Shown here: positions 6,709 through 15,840 of the stretch, piece by piece
Layout of the letters: every line of letters begins with the position of its first letter
Position numbering within the stretch: position 1 is the stretch's first letter
Assembly: GCA_900555665.1 (NCBI GenBank)
Contig: USLX01000022.1
Coordinates: 1 to 22,325, forward strand
Source of the DNA: an uncultured Eubacteriales bacterium
GTDB taxonomy: Bacteria; Bacillota; Clostridia; Oscillospirales; Oscillospiraceae
Reading direction: 5' to 3'
DNA: 22,325 nt
The notes under the pieces: generated by a model
Database searches by the model: none
What the model was told of the DNA's origin: nothing
Seen by the model: only the letters and a program-made list of their open reading frames with translations
Position numbers and translations under genes: made by a program

Positions 6709-6737
6709 ATTATAGCAAATCGGCGGATGTTTTGCAA
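6709..6737 (-). promoter_or_regulatory. Promoter of mnmG-tatD
   Basis: On the minus strand TTGCAA (6737-6732) and a perfect TATAAT (6714-6709) are 17 bases apart. The mnmG start codon is 33 bases past the -10 box, with its ribosome binding site between. Confidence 0.75.
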
Positions 6738-6749
6738 GAGGCGGACGGG

Positions 6750-6916
6750 GCAGAAAAATTTTGGCAGCCGGCGGATTTCGGCAGACTTTTCCAAAGCTGG
6801 GCGGTAGAATACAGATACAGCTTATCCAATGCGAGCGCACTTCATATCCTGGCGGTCTGAGGGCTGCCAATCCCACAATCCATTCCCCCGGCCAGGCCTG
6901 GCCGGGGGCCTTTTTT
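6750..6916 (+). ncRNA. Candidate small structured RNA, family not recognised
   Basis: A rightward intrinsic terminator (6885-6916) has no gene in front of it, and the next gene has its own promoter behind it. Upstream of that terminator TTGGCAGCC (6761-6769) pairs perfectly with GGCTGCCAA (6862-6870). Inside, CAGAC (6782-6786) can pair with GTCTG (6855-6859), and AAGCTG (6794-6799) with CAGCTT (6818-6823). This gives a closed, branched fold of about 110 bases plus terminator. The 5' end is uncertain; a weak -35 (TTGCAA, 6732-6737) exists but no good -10. The SRP RNA core GGAAGGAAGCAGC is absent. It could also be the leader of a short attenuated transcript. Confidence 0.4.
6885..6916 (+). terminator. 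Strong intrinsic terminator
   Basis: CCCCCGGCCAGG (6885-6896) is followed at once by its complement CCTGGCCGGGGG (6897-6908), then CC and TTTTTT. The T-run exists only on the plus strand, so it ends rightward transcription before the tadA promoter. Confidence 0.85.
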
Positions 6917-6929
6917 CATACTTCTTCAG

Positions 6930-6958
6930 TTGACGAATCTGGAATTGTCAGGTATGAT
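6930..6958 (+). promoter_or_regulatory. Promoter of tadA-degV-rsmG
   Basis: TTGACG (6930-6935), a 17-base spacer and TATGAT (6953-6958) lie 29 bases before the tadA start. This is close to sigma-A consensus. Confidence 0.8.
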
Positions 6959-6987
6959 AAAAGAATCAAACTGGAGAGGGAGCAGTC

Positions 6988-7473
6988 ATGGACGACGAGC
7001 TTTGGATGCAAGAGGCGCTGCAGCTGGCGCGGGAGGCCGCGGCAGAGGGCGAAGTGCCGGTAGGGTGTGTGGTCACGCTGGACGGGAAGATCGTCGGGCG
7101 GGGCCGGAACCGGCGTGAGCAGGGAAAAACGGCGCTGGCGCATGCGGAGCTGGAGGCCATCGGCGAAGCTTGCAGGATTCTTGGTGGGTGGCGGCTTTGG
7201 CAGTGTACGCTGTATGTGACGCTGGAGCCGTGTCCGATGTGCGCAGGCGCAATTTTGAATGCGCACATTCCGCGCGTGGTGTGGGGCGCGCCGGATCCGA
7301 AGGGCGGCGCGGCGGGATCGCTGGTCGATCTGCTGCATCTGCCGGGCTGCTTCCAGCCGGAAACCGTTTCCGGCGTGTTGGGGGAGGAGTGTGCTTCCCT
7401 GCTCCGGAATTTTTTCCGCACGCTGCGCAAACAGCGCTCGGAGGCGAAGAAAGGAAGTTTTTATGCGTTATAA
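6988..7473 (+). CDS. tadA: tRNA-specific adenosine deaminase TadA
   Basis: TadA deaminates A34 to inosine in the tRNA-Arg anticodon so that it can read several codons. The 161-residue protein has the zinc cytidine/deoxycytidylate deaminase fold. HAE (H52-A53-E54) carries the zinc ligand and the proton-shuttling Glu; EPCPMCAGAI supplies Cys82 and Cys85. PVGCVV near the N-terminus and NAHIPRVVWGAPDPKGG after the zinc site fit the tRNA enzyme rather than a free-nucleoside deaminase. A GGAGAGGGAG site precedes the ATG. It is the first gene of a three-gene operon, and its last 11 bases overlap degV. Confidence 0.95.
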   Translation: MDDELWMQEALQLAREAAAEGEVPVGCVVTLDGKIVGRGRNRREQGKTALAHAELEAIGEACRILGGWRLWQCTLYVTLEPCPMCAGAILNAHIPRVVWGAPDPKGGAAGSLVDLLHLPGCFQPETVSGVLGEECASLLRNFFRTLRKQRSEAKKGSFYAL

Positions 7474-8308
7474 AATCACTGCAGACAGCACCTGCGATCT
7501 TGGGCCGGCGTTGATCGAACGGTTTGACATCGGGATTCTTCCGCTCTATGTGCAGCTGGGCGGGAAGACCTTCCGAGACGGCGTCGACATCCAGCCGGAT
7601 GACATCTACGCCCATGTGGCGGCGGGCGGCGATCTGGCCTCGACAGCGGCCGTCAATCTGGCGGACTATATCCGCGTATTCACGGTACTTTCGGAGCAGT
7701 ATGACTTTGTGATCCACGTCAATATTTCGGCAGATTTTTCGTGCAGCTATCAGAATGCGAAGCTGGCAGCGGCGGATCTGCCGAACGTCTATGTGGTCGA
7801 CTCGCGCAATCTCTCCACGGGGCACGGACTTGTGGTATTGGAAGCGGCGCGGCTGGCGGCGGAGGGTCTGGCGCCGGCGCAGATTGTCGCGCAGCTGGAA
7901 GCGCTGACCGCGCGCGTTGAGGCGAGCTTTATTCTGGAACAGCTGGCTTACATGAAAAAAGGCGGACGCTGCTCCGCCGTGGCGCTGCTGGGCGCGAATT
8001 TGCTGAAGCTGCGGCCCTGCATCGAGGTGCGGGACGGAAAAATGGGCGTGGCGAAGAAATATCGCGGGACGTTTGCAAAATGTCTGGAAGCCTATGTAGC
8101 GGACCGGCTGGCGGGGCGCGACGATTTGGCGCTGCAGCGCATTTTTATTACACACTCCGGGGTGTCGGAGGAGATTGTGGCGCTGGCAAAGGAGAATATC
8201 GCGAAGTATCAGCATTTTGACGAGATCTGCGTGACGCGCGCGGGCTGCACCGTGTCGAGCCACTGCGGGCCCGGTACCATCGGGATTTTGTTTATTCGGA
8301 AGGGATAA
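7463..8308 (+). CDS. DegV-family fatty-acid-binding protein
   Basis: The product is 281 residues, starting at ATG 7463 with AAGGAAG upstream. DegV/FakB proteins bind a fatty acid in a cleft between two domains; FakB members present it to the kinase FakA for phosphorylation. Family marks include the N-terminal ITADSTCDL (5-13), the central VYVVDSRNLSTGHGL (109-123), and AYMKKGGRCS (162-171). The protein ends in the typical HCGPGTIGILFIRKG. It overlaps the end of tadA by 11 bases, indicating translational coupling. Several DegV paralogs are usual in Firmicutes, so which lipid it binds, and whether FakA is its partner, cannot be told here. Confidence 0.92.
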   Translation: MRYKITADSTCDLGPALIERFDIGILPLYVQLGGKTFRDGVDIQPDDIYAHVAAGGDLASTAAVNLADYIRVFTVLSEQYDFVIHVNISADFSCSYQNAKLAAADLPNVYVVDSRNLSTGHGLVVLEAARLAAEGLAPAQIVAQLEALTARVEASFILEQLAYMKKGGRCSAVALLGANLLKLRPCIEVRDGKMGVAKKYRGTFAKCLEAYVADRLAGRDDLALQRIFITHSGVSEEIVALAKENIAKYQHFDEICVTRAGCTVSSHCGPGTIGILFIRKG

Positions 8309-8311
8309 AGG

Positions 8312-8995
8312 ATGCGGGAAATTTTGGCGCGGGAGGCGCCTGTTGCGCTCTCGGAAGCGCAGATTGAGACATTTTGCCGGTTTGGCGAGGCGCTGCTGGA
8401 GCAGAACAAGGTGATGAATTTGACGGCAATCACGGAGCCGGAGGATGTGGCGCGGCTGCATTTTGTGGACTGCATGGCGCTGCTGACGCTGGCCGATCTC
8501 CGGGGAAAGATGGTCGTTGACGTGGGCTGTGGAGCCGGCTTTCCGGGCGTACCGCTGAAAATCGCGGAGCCGTCTATCCGGCTGACACTGCTCGACTCAC
8601 TGGGCAAGCGGATGCTGTGGCTGGCGCGTGTGCTGCCGGAACTTGGCGTGGAAGCAGAAGTTGTGACCGGACGGGCGGAAGAAGTTGTGGCCGGCTGCCG
8701 GGAGCAATTTGATGTTGCGACCTCGCGGGCTGTGGCGCGGCTGAATGTGCTGGCGGAGCTCTGTTTGCCGTATGTGAAGCCGGGCGGGCTGTTTCTTGCG
8801 ATGAAGGGTGCAATGGCCGAGGCCGAGGCCGAGGAGGCTGAACGCGCCATCGGCAGGCTCGGCGGGAAGATCGAGCGGATTGCGGAGTATCCCATCGGCG
8901 ACGCCGTGCACCGTGTTGTCATCGTCCGCAAAACCACTCCCACGCCCAAATCCTATCCCAGACCCTTCGCAAAAATCAAAAAAGCCCCTCTGTAA
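8312..8995 (+). CDS. rsmG: 16S rRNA (guanine-N7) methyltransferase RsmG (GidB)
   Basis: RsmG uses S-adenosylmethionine to methylate N7 of G527 (E. coli numbering) in 16S rRNA; its loss in other bacteria gives low-level streptomycin resistance. The 227-residue protein shows the NLTAI motif (36-40), the SAM-binding loop DVGCGAGFPG (70-79), and LDSLGKRM. It also has TSRAVARL and the family's C-terminal KSYPRPFAKIKKAPL tail. It starts three bases after the degV stop and ends just before a terminator. In many bacteria it follows mnmG; here the two genes are in divergent operons. Confidence 0.96.
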   Translation: MREILAREAPVALSEAQIETFCRFGEALLEQNKVMNLTAITEPEDVARLHFVDCMALLTLADLRGKMVVDVGCGAGFPGVPLKIAEPSIRLTLLDSLGKRMLWLARVLPELGVEAEVVTGRAEEVVAGCREQFDVATSRAVARLNVLAELCLPYVKPGGLFLAMKGAMAEAEAEEAERAIGRLGGKIERIAEYPIGDAVHRVVIVRKTTPTPKSYPRPFAKIKKAPL

Positions 8996-9000
8996 CGAAT

Positions 9001-9038
9001 GCCCCGGAGCCTTGGAAGAAGGCTCCGGGGCGTTTTCT
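9001..9038 (+). terminator. Terminator of the tadA-degV-rsmG operon
   Basis: GCCCCGGAGCCTT (9001-9013) pairs with AAGGCTCCGGGGC (9019-9031) around GGAAG, followed by GTTTTCTT. It lies five bases after the rsmG stop. Confidence 0.85.
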
Positions 9039-9097
9039 TGATTGGGTGCAGAGGTTTTTCTTTTGATGGGGAACGGCGTTTTTGGGTGTGGAGGATG

Positions 9098-9271
9098 ATT
9101 TGGGTACGTCCCGGTCCTCTCCGCCCCAGTGATCGCACTGGGGCACCTCCCCCAGAGGGGGAGGCTTTCCCGCTGCGGCGGTGCTCCCCCCGCCGGGCGC
9201 GTCAGGAACGTGCGCCCGGCATCCCCCGCGGTATGATGCGGGGCAAGTCTGCGCGGCGCGCAGACTTGCCC
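9098..9271 (+). repeat. Mosaic palindromic repeat of five hairpins (copy 2)
   Basis: The hairpins in order are GCCCCAGTG/CACTGGGGC (9123-9144, loop ATCG), CCTCCCCC/GGGGGAGG (9146-9164, loop AGA), and GCCGGGCGC/GCGCCCGGC (9192-9220). CCCCGC/GCGGGG (9224-9243) overlaps the last stem by three bases. The last is a perfect 14-bp stem, 9241-9254 with 9258-9271, loop GGC. The first two are the inverted form of the module at 653-735. The last part is the homologue of 3949-4021. It is non-coding and lies between two convergent operons. Confidence 0.8.
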
Positions 9272-9298
9272 ATTGATAGACCAAACCGGAACCCAATG

Positions 9299-9400
9299 AA
9301 CTGGTTTCGGTTTGGAAAGGCAGAAGGCGTCTGCGGATATGGCGCTTTCGCCGACCCGGCGGAAGCGCCATGGAGCAGACTTCTTCTGACGCAGAGGGGC
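9299..9400 (+). repeat. About 100-bp direct repeat, copy 2
   Basis: It is the gap-free partner of 3599-3700 (offset exactly 5700). It lies just after the 9098-9271 mosaic repeat and before the atp terminator. In the other locus the order is reversed: the direct repeat comes before the mosaic unit. Confidence 0.75.
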
Positions 9401-9410
9401 CTTTTATGGA

Positions 9411-9439
9411 AAAGGAACCTCTCGGTGAGAGGTTCCTTT
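9411..9439 (-). terminator. Terminator of the atp operon
   Basis: AAAGGAACCTCTC (9411-9423) and GAGAGGTTCCTTT (9427-9439) form a 13-bp stem with a three-base loop, four bases past the atpC stop. On the minus strand the stem ends in a short T-run; on the plus strand it is followed by TTCTTATTTTT, so it may work in both directions. Confidence 0.75.
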
Positions 9440-9442
9440 TTC

Positions 9443-9849
9443 TTATTTTTGATTGGCCTCGGCGATGGAGATGCGAACCTGGGCGCGGCGTTTGGCGGCC
9501 TCGCGAAGCTTACGCTCTTCTTTCGTCAGATCCGGGCGCTCCAGCGCCGTTTCGGCGCGGGAGAGGGCATCCTTTGCCCGCTCCAGATCAATCTGGTCGG
9601 CCCACTCAAAGCTGGTAGCAATGAGGCGCGCCTCATTTTTCGTCATGGCGAGCATGCCGCCGATGCAGCAGGCATGGCGTTTTTGCCCGTCAATGGTGAC
9701 TCTGGCCTCGCCCATGCCGAGGGCGGCGACAAAGTCGATATGATGGGCCAGGAGCGTCAGTTCGCCGCTGGCGGCGCGGACGGTCAGCGATTCGGCGGGG
9801 CCACGGTAGAACTCGCCGTCCGGCGTGACGATCGTCAGCTGGAACGTGC

Positions 9850-9853
<4 letters not shown>
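9443..9853 (-). CDS. atpC: ATP synthase F1 epsilon subunit
   Basis: The 136-residue subunit belongs to the central stalk that links gamma to the c-ring and can inhibit ATP hydrolysis. The N-terminal beta-sandwich reads FQLTIVTPDGEFYRG and GELTLLAHHIDFVAALGMG; in place of the usual LPGHAP-like stretch it has LLAHHIDF. The C-terminal helical hairpin contains ALERPDLTKEERKLREAAKR. The start ATG overlaps the atpD stop (ATGA, 9850-9853). It is the last gene of the operon. Confidence 0.95.
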
Positions 9854-11250
<1,397 letters not shown>

Positions 11251-11313
11251 AGGATTCACTCTCCTTTTGAATCAGGTGGGTTGGGACGCCGCGCGCCCCG
11301 GGGAGCGGGATCG

Positions 11314-12162
11314 CTAGGCCTCGCTGCCAGCGACGATCTCGGTGATCTCCTGTGTAATCGCACCCTGGCGGGCCCGGTTGTACTGGAGATTGAGGGTTTC
11401 GATGATCTCATCGGCATTTTTGCTGGCAGCATCCATTGCCGTGCGCCGCGCGGCCTGCTCAGAGGCGGTGGACTCGCAGAGCGCGCCATAGAGTACGCCG
11501 CCGAGGTATTCCGGCACGATGGCATTGAAGACGGCTTCGCTGCCGCCGTCGTAGAGGATGCCGCAGCGGCGCGGGTCGTCGACCTTCTGCGCCGAAATCT
11601 TCAGCGGCAGGAGCGGCAGGGCCGCGGGTGTCTGCGCGAGGAGCGAGACGAAATTCGTGTAGACGAGGGCGACATTCTGATAGTCGCCGGAGAGGAAGCC
11701 GTCGGCAAGCAGACGGGCAATGGTATAGCAGTCGCCGATCGAGACGGAGGCCGCCTCGCGATAGTCCTCGGTGAGGATGCTGCTGCCGCGGCGCTGGAAG
11801 AACTCCACCGCCTTTTTGCCGATGGGAAGCACGACGGCATCCTGCGGCATTTGGGCGTAGGCCAGCTTTAAAACGTTGTTATTATAGCCACCGGCAAGGC
11901 CGCGGTCGCCCGCGATGACGACGTAGATCGTCTTGCCGGAGCCGGTCTGGCGCAGGTAGGGCGAATCGAATGTGCGGCTGGAATCGGCAATCTCGTTCAT
12001 CGCCTCATAGAGCGCCGTAAAATATGGGCGGCAGGCGACGGCGCGGGACTGCGCGCTGCGGAGCTTGGAGGACGCGACCAGCTCCATGGCTTTCGTGATC
12101 TGCCGGGTGGAGGCCATGGATTTGATGCGGGTTTTGATCGCTTTTGTGGATACTCCGGCCAT
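11314..12162 (-). CDS. atpG: ATP synthase F1 gamma subunit
   Basis: This 282-residue subunit is the rotating shaft inside the alpha3-beta3 ring. The N-terminal helix reads STKAIKTRIKSMASTRQITK and AMELVASSKLR. The C-terminal helix carries the signature region ASKNADEIIETLNLQYNRAR followed by QGAITQEITEIVAGSEA. The middle Rossmann-like domain includes VIAGDRGLAGGYNNNVLK. AAGGAGG lies nine bases before the ATG. Length and order in the operon (after atpA, before atpD) are normal. Confidence 0.97.
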   Translation of the reverse strand: MAGVSTKAIKTRIKSMASTRQITKAMELVASSKLRSAQSRAVACRPYFTALYEAMNEIADSSRTFDSPYLRQTGSGKTIYVVIAGDRGLAGGYNNNVLKLAYAQMPQDAVVLPIGKKAVEFFQRRGSSILTEDYREAASVSIGDCYTIARLLADGFLSGDYQNVALVYTNFVSLLAQTPAALPLLPLKISAQKVDDPRRCGILYDGGSEAVFNAIVPEYLGGVLYGALCESTASEQAARRTAMDAASKNADEIIETLNLQYNRARQGAITQEITEIVAGSEA

Positions 12163-12177
12163 GTGGGCGCCTCCTTG

Positions 12178-13692
12178 TTACAGATTTCTGAGGAACTCCG
12201 CGACGCGGGTCTCGATGGCGGACTTCAGCGCGGCCTCGTCCTCATCGCTGAGCTTACCGGTGGTACGGATATGATTCAGCAAATCGGCGTAATTGGCGTC
12301 CATCCAAGGGTAGAGCTCGGCTTCAAAGGCGCGGATCTTCGCGACCGGGACGTCCTTGAGGTAGCCGCCGATGACGGCATAGAGGATGGCGACCTGGTGG
12401 GCCACGTCGACCGGGGAATTGCGGTCCTGCTTGAGGACTTCGACGATGCGCTCGCCCTGGGCCAGACGCTCCTGCGTGTCGCGGTCGAGGTCGGAGCCGA
12501 ACTGGGCGAAGCTCTGCAGCTCGCGGTACTGCGAGTAGAGCAGCTTCAACCGGCCCGCAACCTTTTTCATCGCCTTGATCTGCGCGTCACCGCCGACACG
12601 GGACACGGAGATACCAGGGTTGACGGCGGGCATGATGCCGGAATGGAAGAGCTCCGTTTCGAGGAAGATCTGGCCGTCGGTGATGGAGATGACGTTCGTC
12701 GGGATGTAGGCGGACACGTCGCCGGCCTGCGTTTCGATGATGGGCAGCGCGGTCAGTGAGCCGCCGCCGCATTCCGGGCTCAGACGCGCCGCGCGCTCGA
12801 GCAGACGGGAGTGCAGGTAGAAGACGTCGCCGGGGTAGGCTTCGCGTCCGGGCGGTCTGCGGATCAGAAGAGAAAGCGCACGGTACGCGGTGGCGTGCTT
12901 GCTGAGGTCATCGTAGATGACGAGCACGTCTTTGCCCTGGTGCATAAAGTATTCGCCCATTGTGCAGCCGGAATAGGGTGCGATGTATTGCAGAGGAGCA
13001 AGCTCGGACGCCGTGGCGGAGACGACGATGGTATAGTCCATCGCGCCGCCGGCTTCGAGCATGCCGACGAGCTGCGCGACCGTCGAACGGCGCTGGCCGA
13101 TGGCGACGTAGATGCAGATGACGTCTTTGCCCTTCTGGTTGAGGATGGTATCGGTGGCGATGGCAGTTTTACCTGTCTGGCGGTCGCCAATGATGAGCTC
13201 ACGCTGGCCACGGCCGATGGGGATCATCGAGTCGATGGCCTTGATGCCGGTCTGCAGCGGGACGCTGACGCTCTTGCGCTGCAGGATGCCGGGTGCGGGA
13301 GCTTCGATCGGGTCGAAACGGACGGCGTCGATGGGGCCCTTGCCGTCGATCGGCTGACCCAGCGCATCGACCACGCGGCCGATGAGCGCTTCACCGACCG
13401 GCACGGACACGACGCGTCCCGTGCGCTTGACGGTGTCGCCCTCGCAGATGCCCTCTTCGGAGCCGAGCATGACGATGGAAACGGAGCTCTCCTCCAGATT
13501 CTGCGCCATGCCGTAGACGCCGCCGGGGAACTCAAGCAGCTCGCCGGCCATACAGCCGTCCAAGCCCGCCGCGCGGGCGATGCCGTCGCCGATGAGGGTG
13601 ACGGTGCCGGTCTCAGACTGGTTGATCTTTGTTTCGTAATGTTTGATTTGAGAACGGATGATTCTGGAAATCTCTTCCGGTCTTAATTCCAT
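12178..13692 (-). CDS. atpA: ATP synthase F1 alpha subunit
   Basis: The 504-residue alpha subunit alternates with beta in the F1 head and binds nucleotide at non-catalytic sites. It begins with the helix MELRPEEISRIIRSQIKHYE that contacts delta. Walker A is GDRQTGKT (169-176). VAIGQRRSTVAQL, RRPPGREAYPGDVFYLHSRL and the PAVNPGISVSRVGG signature follow. The C-terminal DELLA-like helical domain ends VAEFLRNL. The ribosome binding site is weak (GGTGAAG), and the start is 14 bases after the atpH stop, so coupling to atpH may help translation. Confidence 0.97.
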   Translation of the reverse strand: MELRPEEISRIIRSQIKHYETKINQSETGTVTLIGDGIARAAGLDGCMAGELLEFPGGVYGMAQNLEESSVSIVMLGSEEGICEGDTVKRTGRVVSVPVGEALIGRVVDALGQPIDGKGPIDAVRFDPIEAPAPGILQRKSVSVPLQTGIKAIDSMIPIGRGQRELIIGDRQTGKTAIATDTILNQKGKDVICIYVAIGQRRSTVAQLVGMLEAGGAMDYTIVVSATASELAPLQYIAPYSGCTMGEYFMHQGKDVLVIYDDLSKHATAYRALSLLIRRPPGREAYPGDVFYLHSRLLERAARLSPECGGGSLTALPIIETQAGDVSAYIPTNVISITDGQIFLETELFHSGIMPAVNPGISVSRVGGDAQIKAMKKVAGRLKLLYSQYRELQSFAQFGSDLDRDTQERLAQGERIVEVLKQDRNSPVDVAHQVAILYAVIGGYLKDVPVAKIRAFEAELYPWMDANYADLLNHIRTTGKLSDEDEAALKSAIETRVAEFLRNL

Positions 13693-13706
13693 AGCTTCAC
13701 CAGCTT

Positions 13707-14249
13707 TCAGTTACTATTTGTTTGCAGGATACGCTGGAGCTCGTCCAGGTGGTGGCGGACGGTACCGTCGTACTGCACGCCCTCCATTGTGAGCTTCACG
13801 CCGCCGATCAGCTTGGGATCGACGGAAACCGTCAGCTCTATGCGCTTGCCGGTTTTGGCCTCGAGCTTTGCGCGGAGTTTTTCCTGCAGCTCGGGCCGCA
13901 GCTCCACCGCAGAGGCAGCCGTGACGGCGAGGATGCCGTTGTCCTCGTTATAGCGGTCATGGAACACGGCTTCGCAGTCGGGCAGCTGGGAGACGGTGCC
14001 GTTGGCGCAGAGGAGCTTGACAAAATTCAGCGTGTAGGGGTGCAGAGCCTGCTTCCACGCTTCGTCGAGCAGGGCTTCGCGCTCGGATTTGGGGATGGAC
14101 GGCTCGGTCAGGAGCTTACGGTAGTCCGGATCTTCCCGGAAGACGGAGGCAAACGTGCCGAGGTCATTCAGGATCCGGGCCGTGAGGCCCTCTTCTTTCG
14201 CCAGATCGTAGAGCGCGCCGCCGTAGGTGATGGACGTCTTACTCCTCAT
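13707..14249 (-). CDS. atpH: ATP synthase F1 delta subunit
   Basis: Delta joins the peripheral stalk to the top of F1. From ATG 14249 the protein is 180 residues (MRSKTSITYGGALYDLAKEE). A GTG at 14258 would add three residues and overlap atpF by eight bases; the weak GGGTG site suits the ATG better, but either start is possible. Family marks are the N-terminal YGGALYDLA helix and the C-terminal DPKLIGGVKLTMEGVQYDGT followed by VRHHLDELQRIL. It starts one base after the atpF stop. Confidence 0.93.
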   Translation of the reverse strand: MRSKTSITYGGALYDLAKEEGLTARILNDLGTFASVFREDPDYRKLLTEPSIPKSEREALLDEAWKQALHPYTLNFVKLLCANGTVSQLPDCEAVFHDRYNEDNGILAVTAASAVELRPELQEKLRAKLEAKTGKRIELTVSVDPKLIGGVKLTMEGVQYDGTVRHHLDELQRILQTNSN

Positions 14250-14250
14250 A

Positions 14251-14748
14251 TCATTCACCCAATTCGTCGATGAACTTGCCGATCAGGGCCTCATGCTCCT
14301 TCTCGCCGATCTCCTTCTCCGCGACCTTCGAGGCAATCTCGACGGCCAGGCCCGAAATCTCGCCCTTGAGCTCGTCCATGGTCTTGCGGCGCTCAAGCTC
14401 AATTTCGCGGCTGGCCTTTTCGCGCATGGCGTCGGCCTCGGCCTTCGCCTGCGAGACGATCTGCTCGCTGGTGAGGTTGGCGGACGAGATGGCGCGGGTG
14501 GTGATGGCCTTGGCCTCTTCCGAGGCGCTCTTCAGGTGGGTCTCGTACTCGGCCTTGGCGGACTCGGCATCCGACTTGGCCTTGCCGGCCTCGTCATAGA
14601 GGCTGTCGACCTCGGCCTGACGCTTGGCAATGATGTTTTTGATCGGCTGGAACAGGAATTTCTTGAACAGGACAATCTGGATCAGCAAGTTGCAGATCTG
14701 CGCGATGGTCGTCCACGGGGCCAGCTCGACGAGGGACTGAAAATTCAT
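14251..14748 (-). CDS. atpF: ATP synthase Fo b subunit
   Basis: The 165-residue b subunit forms the peripheral stalk as a dimer. One N-terminal membrane helix lies at about residues 8-30 (ELAPWTTIAQICNLLIQIVL), followed by KKFLFQPIKNIIAKRQAEVD. A long, charged, Ala/Glu/Lys-rich coiled coil runs to the C-terminus. AAAGGAGGAC precedes the ATG. The membrane helix has several polar residues, as usual for b. Only one b gene is present, so a homodimer is expected. Confidence 0.95.
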   Translation of the reverse strand: MNFQSLVELAPWTTIAQICNLLIQIVLFKKFLFQPIKNIIAKRQAEVDSLYDEAGKAKSDAESAKAEYETHLKSASEEAKAITTRAISSANLTSEQIVSQAKAEADAMREKASREIELERRKTMDELKGEISGLAVEIASKVAEKEIGEKEHEALIGKFIDELGE

Positions 14749-14781
14749 GTTACAGTCCTCCTTTTTCAGAGATCAGTTGGC

Positions 14782-15051
14782 TTACAGCAAGCCGGTGAAC
14801 AGGCCGGGCGCGACGAAGATCAGAAGCAGGCCGATGACGAAGCCATAGATACCGGTGGTCTCGGCGCAGGCGATGCCAAGGAACATCGTGCTGGTGAAAT
14901 CGCCCTTCATTTCGGGCTGACGGGCCATGGCCTCGAGGGCCTTGCCGGCGATGTAGCCTTCGCCGATGCCGGGGCCGAAGCCGGAGATCATGGCGATGCC
15001 GGCGCCAATGGCGCAGCCCATCAGGATAATTGCTTTTGCGAGTTCAGTCAT
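14782..15051 (-). CDS. atpE: ATP synthase Fo c subunit with a two-carboxylate ion site
   Basis: The 89-residue c subunit forms the membrane rotor ring. Helix 1 runs to GFGPGIGEGYIAGKA; the polar loop is ARQPEMKG; helix 2 holds GIACAETTGIYGFVIGLLLI. E64 in helix 2 is the usual ion-binding carboxylate. In classical Na+ rings (Ilyobacter tartaricus) a Gln sits at the matching place in helix 1 (GQGY) and Ser follows the Glu; here these are Glu31 (GEGY) and Thr65. A Glu pair of this kind is known from the Na+-driven Fusobacterium nucleatum ring. Sodium coupling is therefore likely, but it is inferred from comparison. Confidence 0.96.
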   Translation of the reverse strand: MTELAKAIILMGCAIGAGIAMISGFGPGIGEGYIAGKALEAMARQPEMKGDFTSTMFLGIACAETTGIYGFVIGLLLIFVAPGLFTGLL

Positions 15052-15096
15052 TTGAAAATCCTCCTATGTTTTCCTTTTTGTTTTTTCTGATTTATT

Positions 15097-15840
15097 TTAT
15101 TCCACAGCCGTCCGGATGAAGATCATCGTCAGCATGCAGAAAATAAACGCCTGCATAAAACTGGAGAACCAGTCGAAATAGAGTGAGAGCACCGCCGGAA
15201 CGCCGACGGCCAGGAACGGGATATTGCCGAGAATGTCGCCCAGGACGCCGGGAAGCAGGCCGAACAGGGCGTGGTTGGCCAGGATGAGGGCCGCATAGAC
15301 CAGCGAACTGATGACGTAGCCGGAGAGGACGTTGCCGAAGTGACGGAAGGACATGGAGATCGGCTTAAAGACCTCGCCGAGGAGATTGAACGGCGCCATG
15401 GGGAAGAAGGGGTCACAAAAGCCCTTGAGGTAGCCCAAAAAGCCGTTGGTTTTGATTTTATAATAAGTAATAAGCACGAACACGACCAGCGCCCAGCCGA
15501 GCAGCACGGACACGTCCGCCGTCGGCGCCCAGAGGCCGAGCAGGGAGCAGAGGCTGCTGCCGAGGGAGAGCGAGAAGAGCGCCGCGATCATCGGCACCAT
15601 GCCCAGCCACTGCTCGCCCATGTTGGACCGGACAAAATTTTCCGCCGTCATGACGATCTTTTCCGCAACGGCCTGGCGCTTGGAGATATTTCGAACCTTG
15701 AGGTCGTGTGTCAGCCAGACGCAAAGCAGCGTCAGCACCAGCATCACGCCCCAGGAGATCACCAGGCTTGCCGTGATGGGAATGCCGCCGAGAATCGGGA
15801 TCTCAAAATAAATTGGTGCGCCATGGATATCGACTTCCAT
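15097..15840 (-). CDS. atpB: ATP synthase Fo a subunit
   Basis: Subunit a provides the ion half-channels next to the c-ring. The start is ATG 15840 with GGGGGA upstream; the open frame continues further upstream but without a better start. The product is 247 residues, with five or six hydrophobic helices. The essential channel Arg is R166 in SMSFRHFGNVLSG (the family usually has FRLFGN). It also shows MGEQWLGMVPMIAALFSL and SLYFDWFSSFMQAFIFCMLT near the C-terminus. The ATG overlaps the atpI stop by one base. Confidence 0.96.
   Translation of the reverse strand: MEVDIHGAPIYFEIPILGGIPITASLVISWGVMLVLTLLCVWLTHDLKVRNISKRQAVAEKIVMTAENFVRSNMGEQWLGMVPMIAALFSLSLGSSLCSLLGLWAPTADVSVLLGWALVVFVLITYYKIKTNGFLGYLKGFCDPFFPMAPFNLLGEVFKPISMSFRHFGNVLSGYVISSLVYAALILANHALFGLLPGVLGDILGNIPFLAVGVPAVLSLYFDWFSSFMQAFIFCMLTMIFIRTAVE

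Noticed and set aside
5360..6715. 451-codon plus-strand open frame over mnmG
   Set aside because: It is antisense to a clear mnmG, has no family motif, and reflects the GC-rich third-position bias.
6750..6916. SRP RNA, 6S RNA or known riboswitch at the small RNA candidate
   Set aside because: The SRP core motif is absent, and I could not match the fold to any riboswitch or 6S consensus from memory, so no family is named.
7073..8461. 462-codon minus-strand open frame over tadA-degV-rsmG
   Set aside because: It crosses three well-supported genes on the other strand and its translation is Arg/His/Pro-rich without domains.
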